Below, one piece after another: positions 43,289-51,546 of a stretch of 64,000 nucleotides of DNA. The notes under the pieces are model-generated. The model did not search any database and was not told the DNA's origin. It saw only the letters and a program-made list of their open reading frames with translations. Source of the DNA: Treponema primitia ZAS-2 (GTDB lineage Bacteria > Spirochaetota > Spirochaetia > Treponematales > Breznakiellaceae); NCBI RefSeq assembly GCF_000214375.1, contig NC_015578.1, positions 1,116,001-1,180,000 on the forward strand. Reading direction: 5' to 3'. How positions within the stretch are numbered: position 1 is the stretch's first letter; every line of letters begins with the position of its first letter. The translations under genes were made by a program, and so were the position numbers.

Positions 43289-43739
43289 TCGATCCCCCGG
43301 AGCGGGAAGCCTTTTTTGAATGGGAGAAAGCCGAAAGGGCGGATTTGACCCCCTGGGCGTCCCGGTGCTCCGCAACGGCCCGATCCCAGGCTTCATCGCT
43401 TTGGCAGACCGTTACCTTGCCGTGGATAAGGCAGCCCTCGTCAGCCTGGATGCGCCGGGTGATAATGTCACCCAGGACCAGGGCGGTATTGAGGATGATG
43501 ATTCGCTCGTCGGCCAGGATGTTTCCATAAACAACCCCCCCTATGGTTACCGTGGTGCCCGTGATATTGCCCTTCATCCGTGCCCGTTCCCCCACCACGA
43601 CCCGGCCCCGGGCGGTCAAATTGCCCTGTATGCTGCCGTCCACCCGGGTAAAGCCCCCGGACTCAATATCGCCGTTAATCGAAGCGCCGGGACCTAAGAT
43701 GGTATTAATGGAAAAATCTTCGTATCTGTCGTTGGACAT
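43281..43739 (-). CDS. Bactofilin
   Basis: 152-residue cytoskeletal protein. The central beta-helix repeats are clear: INGDIESGGFTRVDGSIQGNL, VVVGERARMKGNITGTTVTIGGVVYGNI and LVLGDIITRRIQADEG (regions residues 20-110); the ends are disordered, with a basic Ser/Lys-rich C-terminus. Bactofilins polymerise without nucleotide and often position M23 endopeptidases that shape the cell; an M23 gene lies directly upstream. GGAGGGTGA precedes the ATG. Confidence 0.93.
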   Translation of the reverse strand: MSNDRYEDFSINTILGPGASINGDIESGGFTRVDGSIQGNLTARGRVVVGERARMKGNITGTTVTIGGVVYGNILADERIIILNTALVLGDIITRRIQADEGCLIHGKVTVCQSDEAWDRAVAEHRDAQGVKSALSAFSHSKKASRSGGSNG

Positions 43740-43769
43740 TCACCCTCCCGCCTTCGGCTGCCTGAGGGT

Positions 43770-44810
43770 TTACCGTTGGTTTTTTGCGATGCTGGAACGG
43801 ATATTAAGGTACTTGAAGGGGTCTACCACGTCGGAGCCGATATGAACCTCGTAATGCAGGTGGGGTCCTGTGGAAAGGCCGGTGTTCCCGATATAGCCTA
43901 TGGTTTCCCCCTGCTGTACCCGCTGCCCAGTGGTTACCCGGAACTGCTGCATATGGCCGTAGCGGGTGTAGAACCCATGCTTGTGCTTGATGATCACATA
44001 GTTCCCGAAGCCCGTGGCGTCGTAGTCCACGGTTACCACCTGCCCGTCCGCGGCAGCCACAATGGCATCCCCCTGGCGGTAGGTGGACATATCAATGCCC
44101 TTATGAATGTAATATTGGCCGGTAAAGGGGTTTTCATTCTGTCCAAAGAACATGGAAATATGGCCTATGCCGCCTTTGATAGGCCAGATGCTGGGAATTT
44201 CCGTGAGCAGGGCACTCTGGGAATCCAGGAGGGTGCCGATTTCCTTGACCGGCTCCACCGCTGAGGCCAGGTATTCAGAAAGCCGCCGCACATCGTCCAC
44301 TTCCTGGAGGGTCCCTTCGGCGGTTTCTTTGATATCGAAGAATGAGGAAAGGTCCCCGGAAAGGGAGGGATTGGAAGCCCTATTTGCAGGAGTATCCACC
44401 CCCAGGGCGGAAAGGGTGCTGGAAAGTGCCACTTCGAAGCCCCGGGCAGTGCGCAGGAGCCGGGAGGTTTCGTCCCGTAACTGGTCCAGGCTGGCCTGGG
44501 CGTTCTTGAGCCGCCCATCCTTGTCCGCCAATACACCCCTGGTATTGCTGTAGGAAGCGCCGTACCAGAAGAAAGCCCCGACTATACCTGCCAGGACCAG
44601 GGCCATACAGGCCATGGACAGCACGGTTACATGGAGATTGTAGACTTTTTTCTCAGAATGGGGGACTAAGACGATGGTATACCGGCGGGTTAGCTCCTGA
44701 AAGATGACTTTGAAAAAGGAAGCTATCCCTTTGACAAGTATAAGGGCAAGGTTTTTTACCTTAAAGACCAGACTGTTTTCAAACCGTTTATACTCGTGAA
44801 CCGATGCCAC
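43770..44810 (-). CDS. M23-family peptidase, membrane-anchored
   Basis: 346 residues, GTG start with GAGG six bases upstream. One membrane segment (about residues 63-85) after a cytoplasmic N-terminus of some 60 residues, a periplasmic coiled coil (about 95-190), and a C-terminal M23/LytM domain with zinc ligands in YIHKGIDMS (His and Asp), the middle His in YTRYGHMQQF and HLHYEVHIG. Cuts peptidoglycan cross-links or stems. It heads the operon with bactofilin, a combination known to set curvature or helical shape in other helical bacteria; a role in spirochaete cell shape is inferred. Confidence 0.94.
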   Translation of the reverse strand: MASVHEYKRFENSLVFKVKNLALILVKGIASFFKVIFQELTRRYTIVLVPHSEKKVYNLHVTVLSMACMALVLAGIVGAFFWYGASYSNTRGVLADKDGRLKNAQASLDQLRDETSRLLRTARGFEVALSSTLSALGVDTPANRASNPSLSGDLSSFFDIKETAEGTLQEVDDVRRLSEYLASAVEPVKEIGTLLDSQSALLTEIPSIWPIKGGIGHISMFFGQNENPFTGQYYIHKGIDMSTYRQGDAIVAAADGQVVTVDYDATGFGNYVIIKHKHGFYTRYGHMQQFRVTTGQRVQQGETIGYIGNTGLSTGPHLHYEVHIGSDVVDPFKYLNIRSSIAKNQR

Positions 44811-44851
44811 TCTATACCTCTATGTAATTATCGGGTTATATCCCTTTTTTC

Positions 44852-44881
44852 ATTGTACGAAAAAGCACTGTTTTCTGTCAA
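44852..44881 (-). promoter_or_regulatory. Promoter of the M23-bactofilin-YaaR-PSP1 operon
   Basis: Minus strand TTGACA, 18 bases, TACAAT, about 41 bases upstream of the GTG start. Confidence 0.7.
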
Positions 44882-44974
44882 ATTATAAAAATTTCGTTCT
44901 CCATATTGTACTCCAAATACTTTCTTTTGTCAAATGGGGTTTCTTTTTAATTTTTTCCATATTCCTTTCCTTTT

Positions 44975-45003
44975 TTGACAAAAAATCTATAAAAGAGTAT
45001 ACT
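44975..45003 (+). promoter_or_regulatory. Promoter of the sugar-sensing operon
   Basis: TTGACA, 17 bases, TATACT, 42 bases before the ATG at 45046: near-perfect sigma-70 consensus, suggesting steady basal expression of the sensor genes. Confidence 0.82.
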
Positions 45004-45045
45004 ATCAGTAAATTTATCTCGGGGAAACGAAATTTTCAATAAAAA

Positions 45046-46014
45046 ATGAAATATTTTTTAAGAATGGGCATAGCTTTATTTGGCTTATTGTCCCTGGCGG
45101 CCTTTCTCGTTTCCCTTTTCCTGGCCCGGGATATGACCAGTTCCGCAGGAAACCTCACCGGAAGCTCCGGGGCCCTCCCTTCCCCTCTGAATTACCACTT
45201 TGCCCTTTATTTGCCGGATAACCGGAATTCCTTCTTCACCGGGATTATCCGGGGGGCGGAACAGGCTGCGGCGGAGCTGAATTTAGCGGTTTCCATCCAT
45301 TCTATTGACCCGGCCAAAAATGAGCTGGAAATGGCTTCCTATACCGGGATAGACGGGGCTGTGGTTTGCCCCTACCTGGACGACGCTCTGGCCCGGCGCC
45401 AGCTGGATAAGCTGGGGGCGCAGCAGATTCCGGTGGTGATCATCAACCACAATGTGCCCAACGATCAGCCCTGGCCCTTTATCGGGTCCAACAACTTCGA
45501 GGTAGGCCGCAGGGTAGGCCTTTCTGTGGGCGCCATCAACGAAGGGCCCATACGGCTGGCCCTGGTGTACAGCGACAAGGCGCCGGGCATATACGGGGAG
45601 CGGGAACTGATGGAGATGGGGATATCCGCCGCCTTGGGGCAAAGGCTGGCCGCCCCTATCCTGGGGCTGCGGACCAACCTGAATCCCCTGGATGCGGAGG
45701 AACTCCTGTACCGGCTTTTCAGGACCAGGCAGGACATCAATACCATCATCTTTACGGACCCGAACGATACCCTGGCGGCGGTCCAAACCTTGATCGACAT
45801 GAACCTGGTGGGTCAGGTCCAGATCATCGGTTTTGGTGATGATCCGGGGATACTGGAAAATATCCGCAAAGGCCTCATCGCCTGTAGTGTCCTGACCAAT
45901 CCTGAACGGATAGGCTACGAATCCATACGGTCCCTGTGGTCCCTGCGGAACACAGGCTATACCCCCACCTCCATTGATACGGGGATAGGGATCATAGATC
46001 GGAGCAGCCTGTGA
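45046..46014 (+). CDS. Membrane-anchored periplasmic sugar-binding sensor (XylFII-like)
   Basis: 322 residues of the LacI/RbsB-type fold. The N-terminal segment (residues 5-27) is hydrophobic with no lipobox or clear cleavage site, so it is probably an anchor. Sugar-binding features: FALYLPDNRNSFFTGIIRGAEQAAAE (near residue 50), GIDGAVVCPYLDD, NNFEVGRRVG and IIGFGDDPGILENI. It is translationally coupled (GTGA) to a histidine kinase gene, the arrangement of the XylFII-LytS/YesN three-component sensor of Clostridium, in which the binding protein switches the kinase. No Shine-Dalgarno lies within 15 bases of the ATG. Confidence 0.82.
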   Translation: MKYFLRMGIALFGLLSLAAFLVSLFLARDMTSSAGNLTGSSGALPSPLNYHFALYLPDNRNSFFTGIIRGAEQAAAELNLAVSIHSIDPAKNELEMASYTGIDGAVVCPYLDDALARRQLDKLGAQQIPVVIINHNVPNDQPWPFIGSNNFEVGRRVGLSVGAINEGPIRLALVYSDKAPGIYGERELMEMGISAALGQRLAAPILGLRTNLNPLDAEELLYRLFRTRQDINTIIFTDPNDTLAAVQTLIDMNLVGQVQIIGFGDDPGILENIRKGLIACSVLTNPERIGYESIRSLWSLRNTGYTPTSIDTGIGIIDRSSL

Positions 46015-47552
46015 AATCCCCCCTTGGAAGGATACGGGGTTCCATCCGCCTGCAAATGCTCTTCAGCGGGGTGGGGGTCTTTTTGATCCTGGTTCTTTCC
46101 ACCGCCTATATTCTCTTTTCCTCCATAAGACTCCAGGCGGTGTCGGCCCGCAGCTTTGAGAAGGAGCGGTTTATCAAGTCCATCCAGGAGGGGCTTGAGG
46201 CTTTTCAGGAACCCCTGCTCAACTATCTTTCTACCCGTTCCTCCAACGCCCTCTCCCGGATTCTCATTGATACCCAGGCCCTGCGGTGGAAGCTGCCCAC
46301 CTATATGCCCATAACGGTGAACCAGTCCGAATTGAAGGAACGGGAGCTTTATTCCCTGATCCATTCCTATCTGAATCTGGCGGACCAGGCCATGGAGGAA
46401 AAGCGGGGACGGAATGTATCCGCCTATACCCGGATCTACGATGAGATGGAGGGGCTCCTGGGCTACATCAATAACGAGATAGACCACATCAGCACCGAAC
46501 GGTTCAGGAGCCAGTTGGATGCCTATGGGATTTTTATCGCCGATGCCTGGGCGGTTCAGTTCTGGAATTTTTTGTTCATCATTTTTATTTCCATCTTCGC
46601 AATCCTCATGCTTTTCAGTTCCATCAGACGTATCACCAGCCCCCTGGTCAGACTTTCCGCCATGGCGGTGGAGATCTCCGCGGGGAATTTTGGGGTTAAC
46701 GATATTGAGCCCAGTTCTGTTGAGGAAATGGATCAGCTGGTCCGGGCTTTTAACCGGATGAAGCACGATATCAGCCAATATGTTGAGGCCATACGCCGTC
46801 AGGAAAACATCAGGCAGGAATATATGCAGGAGCGCTTGCGGAATATGAATATGGAAGGCCTGGTGCGGCACATGGAGATCTACGCCCTCCAGGCCCAGAT
46901 GAATCCCCACTTCCTGTTCAATACCCTGAACACGGGGATGCAGCTTGCCATTGTGGAGGGGGCGGACCGGACTGGGGAATACATGGAGTACCTGGCCCGG
47001 CTCTTCCGGCATATTATCAGAAACAAAGAAATTATTGTTCCCCTGCGCCATGAAATTGAAGGGATGAATTACTATTTCTACCTGTTAAGGGTACGGTTCC
47101 CCAAGAGCCTCGATCTTGCCATGGACTGCGACGAGGCCCTGCTGGACAGATACAAGGTGCCGGTTTCTATACTCCAGCCCCTGGTGGAAAACTGTGTGGT
47201 CCACGCCTTTAAGAACGTTCCGGCCTATCCTGAGGAAAGTTCCGCCCGGGCTTCCCACATCAGGGTTAGTGCGGCTCTGGAAGGGGAACGGCTGGTGTTA
47301 CAAGTGGTGGACAATGGCAGCGGCATGACCGGGGAAACCCGGGAAAAGCTGCTCCATCCCCAGTCCATAGCCCAGTCCTCTCTGTCCAGGGTTATGGGGC
47401 TGGAAAACGTGATCCAGCGGCTGTACTTTTTCTACCCCGATGATCCTGAAGTGGTGGATATCAAGAGCGGCGAGGGCGGGGAAGGGACCGCCATCATTAT
47501 CCGTATCAATACCCTGAGGGAACCCTCGTATCCCGGAGGAAGCCGTGTATAG
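46011..47552 (+). CDS. Sensor histidine kinase, LytS/YesM type
   Basis: 513 residues, GTG start with GGAG upstream. Two membrane segments (about 15-37 and 183-205) enclose a periplasmic domain of about 145 residues; then a HAMP domain (about 206-260), the His_kinase block with the phospho-acceptor His in QMNPHFLFNTLN near residue 305, and an ATPase domain with VENCVVHAF and VVDNGSGM. It likely reads the state of the neighbouring anchored sugar-binding protein rather than sugar itself (inference). Overlaps the regulator gene by 8 bases. Confidence 0.93.
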   Translation: MKSPLGRIRGSIRLQMLFSGVGVFLILVLSTAYILFSSIRLQAVSARSFEKERFIKSIQEGLEAFQEPLLNYLSTRSSNALSRILIDTQALRWKLPTYMPITVNQSELKERELYSLIHSYLNLADQAMEEKRGRNVSAYTRIYDEMEGLLGYINNEIDHISTERFRSQLDAYGIFIADAWAVQFWNFLFIIFISIFAILMLFSSIRRITSPLVRLSAMAVEISAGNFGVNDIEPSSVEEMDQLVRAFNRMKHDISQYVEAIRRQENIRQEYMQERLRNMNMEGLVRHMEIYALQAQMNPHFLFNTLNTGMQLAIVEGADRTGEYMEYLARLFRHIIRNKEIIVPLRHEIEGMNYYFYLLRVRFPKSLDLAMDCDEALLDRYKVPVSILQPLVENCVVHAFKNVPAYPEESSARASHIRVSAALEGERLVLQVVDNGSGMTGETREKLLHPQSIAQSSLSRVMGLENVIQRLYFFYPDDPEVVDIKSGEGGEGTAIIIRINTLREPSYPGGSRV

Positions 47553-49044
47553 AGTTCTGATTGTGGACGATGAGGAGCCGGTCCTGGACAGTTACGAATT
47601 TATGCTGAAGGGCACCGGCGATTTTGCCCTGGCGGGAAAGGCGCGTACGGGCTTTGAAGCCCTGAAACTGATCTACGAGCTGGAACCGGATCTGGTGTTT
47701 ATGGATATCAACATCCCCGGCCTGGATGGGCTGGAGGTGATCACCGAGGTCCGCAAAAAATTTGTCCCCATGGTTTTTATCCTTTCCACCGCCTATGAGC
47801 GTTTCGATCTTGCCCAGCGGGCCATACCCCTGGGGGTGTTTGCCTACTTGGTTAAACCGGTTTCAAAGAAAACTTTTTTAGGCGCCCTGGATGAGGTCCG
47901 CGCTGCCCTGAAAAACCGGGTGCCCGATCAGGCCCCCCAAACCGAAGATGAGGCGGCCCGGCAGTTTCTGCAGAAAACCATCTGGAAGGAGATTTCCGCC
48001 GAAGACTGGGAAGGGTACCGGGAACGGTTCAGCCTGCCCTCGGACAAAGGGATAGTGTTTATGGCGGAACTGGATCAGGATACGGAAATCTGGTGCGGAA
48101 AAATTGCCGAACAGCTTTCCTACCGCCATCGTTGCCGCTGGGATGTGATACTGAACCGGGGATTTTTTCTTGTTTTTGAGGAACTGCCCCGGGATACCCT
48201 GGAGGGCCGGCTTCTGGGTATATTCAGGGAAATTAAGCTGCCCCCTGGAATCTGCTGCTACGGCATAGGGGAACCCCGTCCGGGGCCGGAACTGTACCAG
48301 TCCTGCAACGGCGCATTGAGGGAACTGCAAAACAAACTGAACTCTACGGATATGAAGCAGAGGGAACGGCAAAAAATAGTACAGCTGCGGCATAAGATCG
48401 GGATTGCCGGGGCGGAGGAGGTAAAAAAGCTCTTCAAGTCCCTCTGGGAGGAGGTGTTTTCCTCAGGCGATTTTACCCTGGCAAAGATGAAGATGTGCGC
48501 ACTTTTTCTGTTCCTGATAGACGACTGTACCGGATCCTACGGCGCCCATTCTGAGCTGGAACCCCCCTTTTACCCTGCCGAGGAGATACTGGCCCTGGAG
48601 GATATGGCGGAATGGGAACTCTGGGCGGATGACGCCTTCGGGAAGCTTCTGTTCCAGGCCACCCTGCACAGATCGGGCAACTTTCCCCTGCCCCTGGGCA
48701 AGGCCATTGAGTACATCCACGGGCATTTTGCGGAGGGGCTCCAGCTCAGTGCTGCGGCGGAGGCAGCCCAGGTTTCCTCAGCCTATTTAAGTCGCCTCTT
48801 TTCGGAACACCTGAAAACAAACTTTGTGGATTACCTGACCGAGCTGCGGATAGAACAGGCGGAGAAGCTTATCCTGGAGGGGAGGATGAATATCAAGGAA
48901 GTGGCCTTTGCGGTGGGGTACCAGGACCCGAATTATTTCAGCAAGATATTCAGGAAAACCACCGGAGTGCTGCCCACGGTGTATGCTGCCCAGGGCAGGG
49001 TATCTTCAGCGCAGGAGGGTGGATATGAAACGGATAAACTTTAG
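47545..49044 (+). CDS. Response regulator with AraC-type DNA-binding domain (YesN-like)
   Basis: 499 residues, GTG start with GGAGGA upstream. Receiver domain residues 1-120 with VDDEEP and phospho-acceptor Asp54 in FMDINIPG; a long middle region without known motifs; C-terminal AraC double helix-turn-helix from about residue 390, with AAAEAAQVSSAYLSRLFSEH and IKEVAFAVGYQDPNYFSKIFRKTTG. It should activate the uptake genes downstream when phosphorylated by the adjacent kinase. The next gene starts within its last codons. Confidence 0.93.
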   Translation: MYRVLIVDDEEPVLDSYEFMLKGTGDFALAGKARTGFEALKLIYELEPDLVFMDINIPGLDGLEVITEVRKKFVPMVFILSTAYERFDLAQRAIPLGVFAYLVKPVSKKTFLGALDEVRAALKNRVPDQAPQTEDEAARQFLQKTIWKEISAEDWEGYRERFSLPSDKGIVFMAELDQDTEIWCGKIAEQLSYRHRCRWDVILNRGFFLVFEELPRDTLEGRLLGIFREIKLPPGICCYGIGEPRPGPELYQSCNGALRELQNKLNSTDMKQRERQKIVQLRHKIGIAGAEEVKKLFKSLWEEVFSSGDFTLAKMKMCALFLFLIDDCTGSYGAHSELEPPFYPAEEILALEDMAEWELWADDAFGKLLFQATLHRSGNFPLPLGKAIEYIHGHFAEGLQLSAAAEAAQVSSAYLSRLFSEHLKTNFVDYLTELRIEQAEKLILEGRMNIKEVAFAVGYQDPNYFSKIFRKTTGVLPTVYAAQGRVSSAQEGGYETDKL

Positions 49045-50143
49045 CTGGTTGATAGTAGTAGTGTTGGTGTTTTCCGGCTGTTCCCGGGGGAAGACTGCGG
49101 CCTCTCCGGCGCCGGTACAGGGTGCGGCAGTATCTTCGGAGATCCCCAGTGTTGCAGTGCCGGAGCCGGACGGGACCAAGCGGGTGACCATAGGGTTTTC
49201 GGTAGCCACGGCGACCTTTATTGTTGAACGGTGGAACAAGGATGTGAAGGTCTTTTCCGGGGCGGCCCAGGAACTGGGGGCGGATGTGCTGGTTCAGCTT
49301 TCCGCCGGGGGGACCAGGGAGCAGATTGCCCAGATAAACTATATGGCCAATCAGAAGATAGATATTCTGGTGGTGATCGCCAATAATACTGAGATGATGA
49401 CCGGGGTAATCAAACAGGTCCGGGATGCAGGTATACCCGTGATAGCCTATGACCGGATGATCATGGGGGTGCCCATTGATGCGTATATTTCTTTTGATAA
49501 CCGGGAGGTGGGCCGTAAGTTCGGGCAGGCCCTGACCGATGCGGTTCCCCGGGGGAAGTATTTGGTGGTTAACGGCTCTCTGGCGGATTCCAACAGTTAC
49601 GAAGTAAATGTCGGGCTTCATGAAATACTGGACCCCCCCATTGCCGCAGGGGACATAGAGCTTGTACAGGAAATCTGGCTTGAGGAGTGGAGTTTTGACG
49701 AGGCCCTGGAAAAGGTAGGCGCCATATTTGAAGAGCGTTCGGACTTTGACGCCATCTCCTGTGGCAATGATCAGATAGCCGGCGCGGTGATCCAGCTTTT
49801 ATCCGAGCGGCGCCTTGCCGGAAAGGTGATGGTGGTAGGCCAGGATGCGGAACTGATCAGCTGCCAATATGTGGTGGAGGGGCTTCAGCTCATGACCGTG
49901 TATAAGCCCATAGGAAAACTCGCTGTCCGGGCAGCCCAACTGGCCATGTCCATCGTGGAGAAGCACCCCATTCCCCCGGCTACCATGCTGGACAACCAGA
50001 GCGGGACCATGGTTCCGGGGTATATAGAAATGCCTGTAGCGGTGGATAAAACCAATATGGATGTGGTCATCCGGGACGGTTTTCACTCCCAGGAGGATAT
50101 TTACCGGAATGTTATGGAGTCCCACGAATGGGGAAAATATTGA
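49025..50143 (+). CDS. Sugar-binding lipoprotein, XylF/RbsB-like
   Basis: 372 residues from the ATG at 49025 (AGGAGGG upstream), overlapping the regulator gene by 20 bases. Lipobox VFSGC near residue 18, then a Pro/Ala/Ser-rich linker and a LacI-type binding domain: VTIGFSVATATFIVERWNKD, IPVIAYDRMI, ISFDNREVGRKFG, CGNDQIAGAVIQLL and VVGQDAELISCQY. Xylose-binding XylF has closely similar stretches. It is cotranscribed with the sensor genes, not with the ATPase and permease, so it may belong to signalling or be the high-affinity receptor. The ligand is inferred as a pentose or hexose. Confidence 0.88.
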   Translation: MKRINFSWLIVVVLVFSGCSRGKTAASPAPVQGAAVSSEIPSVAVPEPDGTKRVTIGFSVATATFIVERWNKDVKVFSGAAQELGADVLVQLSAGGTREQIAQINYMANQKIDILVVIANNTEMMTGVIKQVRDAGIPVIAYDRMIMGVPIDAYISFDNREVGRKFGQALTDAVPRGKYLVVNGSLADSNSYEVNVGLHEILDPPIAAGDIELVQEIWLEEWSFDEALEKVGAIFEERSDFDAISCGNDQIAGAVIQLLSERRLAGKVMVVGQDAELISCQYVVEGLQLMTVYKPIGKLAVRAAQLAMSIVEKHPIPPATMLDNQSGTMVPGYIEMPVAVDKTNMDVVIRDGFHSQEDIYRNVMESHEWGKY

Positions 50144-50291
50144 CATTAAAATATTCCTTCTAAAAGGGGGCACATTTTTGGAAAAGGGGAATATTCTTCT
50201 TTTTTGTCAAAAGATTACGGTATCCAATAGACATGTTTCCGATCCAAAATAGATCAAGTTTATAATTCATTATTCATTATGGAGGAAAAAA

Positions 50292-51440
50292 ATGAAGAAA
50301 ATTAGTTTAGTCTTAGTGATCCTTCTGGCCTTTGGCGCCATGGCATTTGCCGGTGGCGGACAGCAGGGCGGCGGAACCGGCGGAGCCAGTGCTGCACCCC
50401 TTATTGGTATAGCAATGCCCGAAACCACGGTTCTGCGCTGGGTAAAAGACGGCGCCAGCCTTAAAGCGGAGGCGGAAAAACTCGGCTACCGCGCGGAACT
50501 CCAGAACGGCAACGGCGATCAGGTTCAGCAGAACCAGCAGATCGGTAATCTCCTGACCCAGGGCGCCAAGCTCCTGGTGGTCGGTCAGTTGAATGACGGC
50601 GTCGCCTCTGCGATTTCCGATGCGGCCCGGGACAAAGTTGCGGTCATCGCCTATGACCGTATCATCCAGAATTCAGCGGACTACGATTACTACATCACCT
50701 TTAACAACTTCAAGGTCGGCCAGCTTCAGGGCCAGGGCCTGGTAAAGGCTATGAACCTCGACGCCGCCACCACCGCGGCCCCCAAGTACATCACCTACTT
50801 TGCCGGTTCCCCCACTGACGGAAACGCCTTCTTCTTCTTTGACGGCGCCACCAGCGTTCTCAATCCCTATATTGAGAAGGGCGTACTCAAGGTAGTGGGC
50901 CCGGCGCCCAAGGATTCCAAGGACACCGCCAATTTCCAGCGTATAGCCACTGAAGGCTGGCTGCCCAATATCGCCAAAAACAGGATGGAAAACCTCCTCA
51001 CCGGGGATGCCCGCAGCGTAACCCTTGATGCGGTTCTTGCCCCCAACGACACCCTGGCCCGGGCCATCATCGAAGCCTGCCTTGCGGATGCCAAATATGC
51101 CCAGAAGCTGCCCGTGGTATCAGGGCAGGACGCCGAAGCCGCTTCCCTGGCCATGATCAAGAACGGCCAGCAGGCCATGACCGTGTTCAAGGATACGGGC
51201 AAACTGGCTGAAGCCGCCATCATCCTTGCGGACCAGATCCTCAAGGGCGTGGCGAATCCCGTGGTTCCCGGGGCGGTCCTGGCTTCCAGCATCGGCCTTG
51301 AGAGCATCGGCGATACGGGGAAGAAAGTGGTAAAAGCCTATCTTCTCGATCCCATTAATATCACCAAGGACAATTGGAGAGAACCCATCACCGCAGGATT
51401 CATCAGTGCTGATGAAGTTGCAGCCAACGGTTTGCAATAA
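50292..51440 (+). CDS. Multiple-sugar-binding periplasmic protein, ChvE-like
   Basis: 382 residues with a cleavable signal peptide (MKKISLVLVILLAFGAMAFA) ending before GGGQQGGG; no lipobox. LacI-type fold with IGIAMPETTVLRWVKDGASL, LLVVGQLNDG, VIAYDRIIQNSADYDYYITFNN, APNDTLARAIIEACL and VVSGQDAEAASLAMI, the style of ChvE and the GguAB-associated receptors for arabinose, xylose, galactose and glucose. GGAGG lies before the ATG. It begins the transport part of the locus; a strong hairpin after its stop would limit read-through to the ATPase gene. Confidence 0.93.
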   Translation: MKKISLVLVILLAFGAMAFAGGGQQGGGTGGASAAPLIGIAMPETTVLRWVKDGASLKAEAEKLGYRAELQNGNGDQVQQNQQIGNLLTQGAKLLVVGQLNDGVASAISDAARDKVAVIAYDRIIQNSADYDYYITFNNFKVGQLQGQGLVKAMNLDAATTAAPKYITYFAGSPTDGNAFFFFDGATSVLNPYIEKGVLKVVGPAPKDSKDTANFQRIATEGWLPNIAKNRMENLLTGDARSVTLDAVLAPNDTLARAIIEACLADAKYAQKLPVVSGQDAEAASLAMIKNGQQAMTVFKDTGKLAEAAIILADQILKGVANPVVPGAVLASSIGLESIGDTGKKVVKAYLLDPINITKDNWREPITAGFISADEVAANGLQ

Positions 51441-51482
51441 GCGTGTGAAATCGCTGTTTTGTTAGAGCGTTTTTGAATATAG

Positions 51483-51515
51483 GGCCGGCTATGAAGGTAC
51501 ACTTCATGTCCGGCC
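51483..51515 (+). terminator. Stem-loop attenuator between binding-protein and ATPase genes
   Basis: GGCCGG … CCGGCC closes an inner ATGAAG-GTACA-CTTCAT stem; the following sequence is T-rich (TTGTATCTTTTCT). It sits 43 bases after the binding-protein stop. Partial termination here would give the usual excess of receptor over membrane parts. Confidence 0.72.
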
Positions 51516-51546
51516 TTGTATCTTTTCTATTGATAAAGGAAACGCC

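Noticed and set aside
48908-49024. Longer start for the XylF-like lipoprotein
   Set aside because: The 39 extra residues lie inside the regulator gene and would bury the signal peptide and lipobox; ATG 49025 has AGGAGGG.
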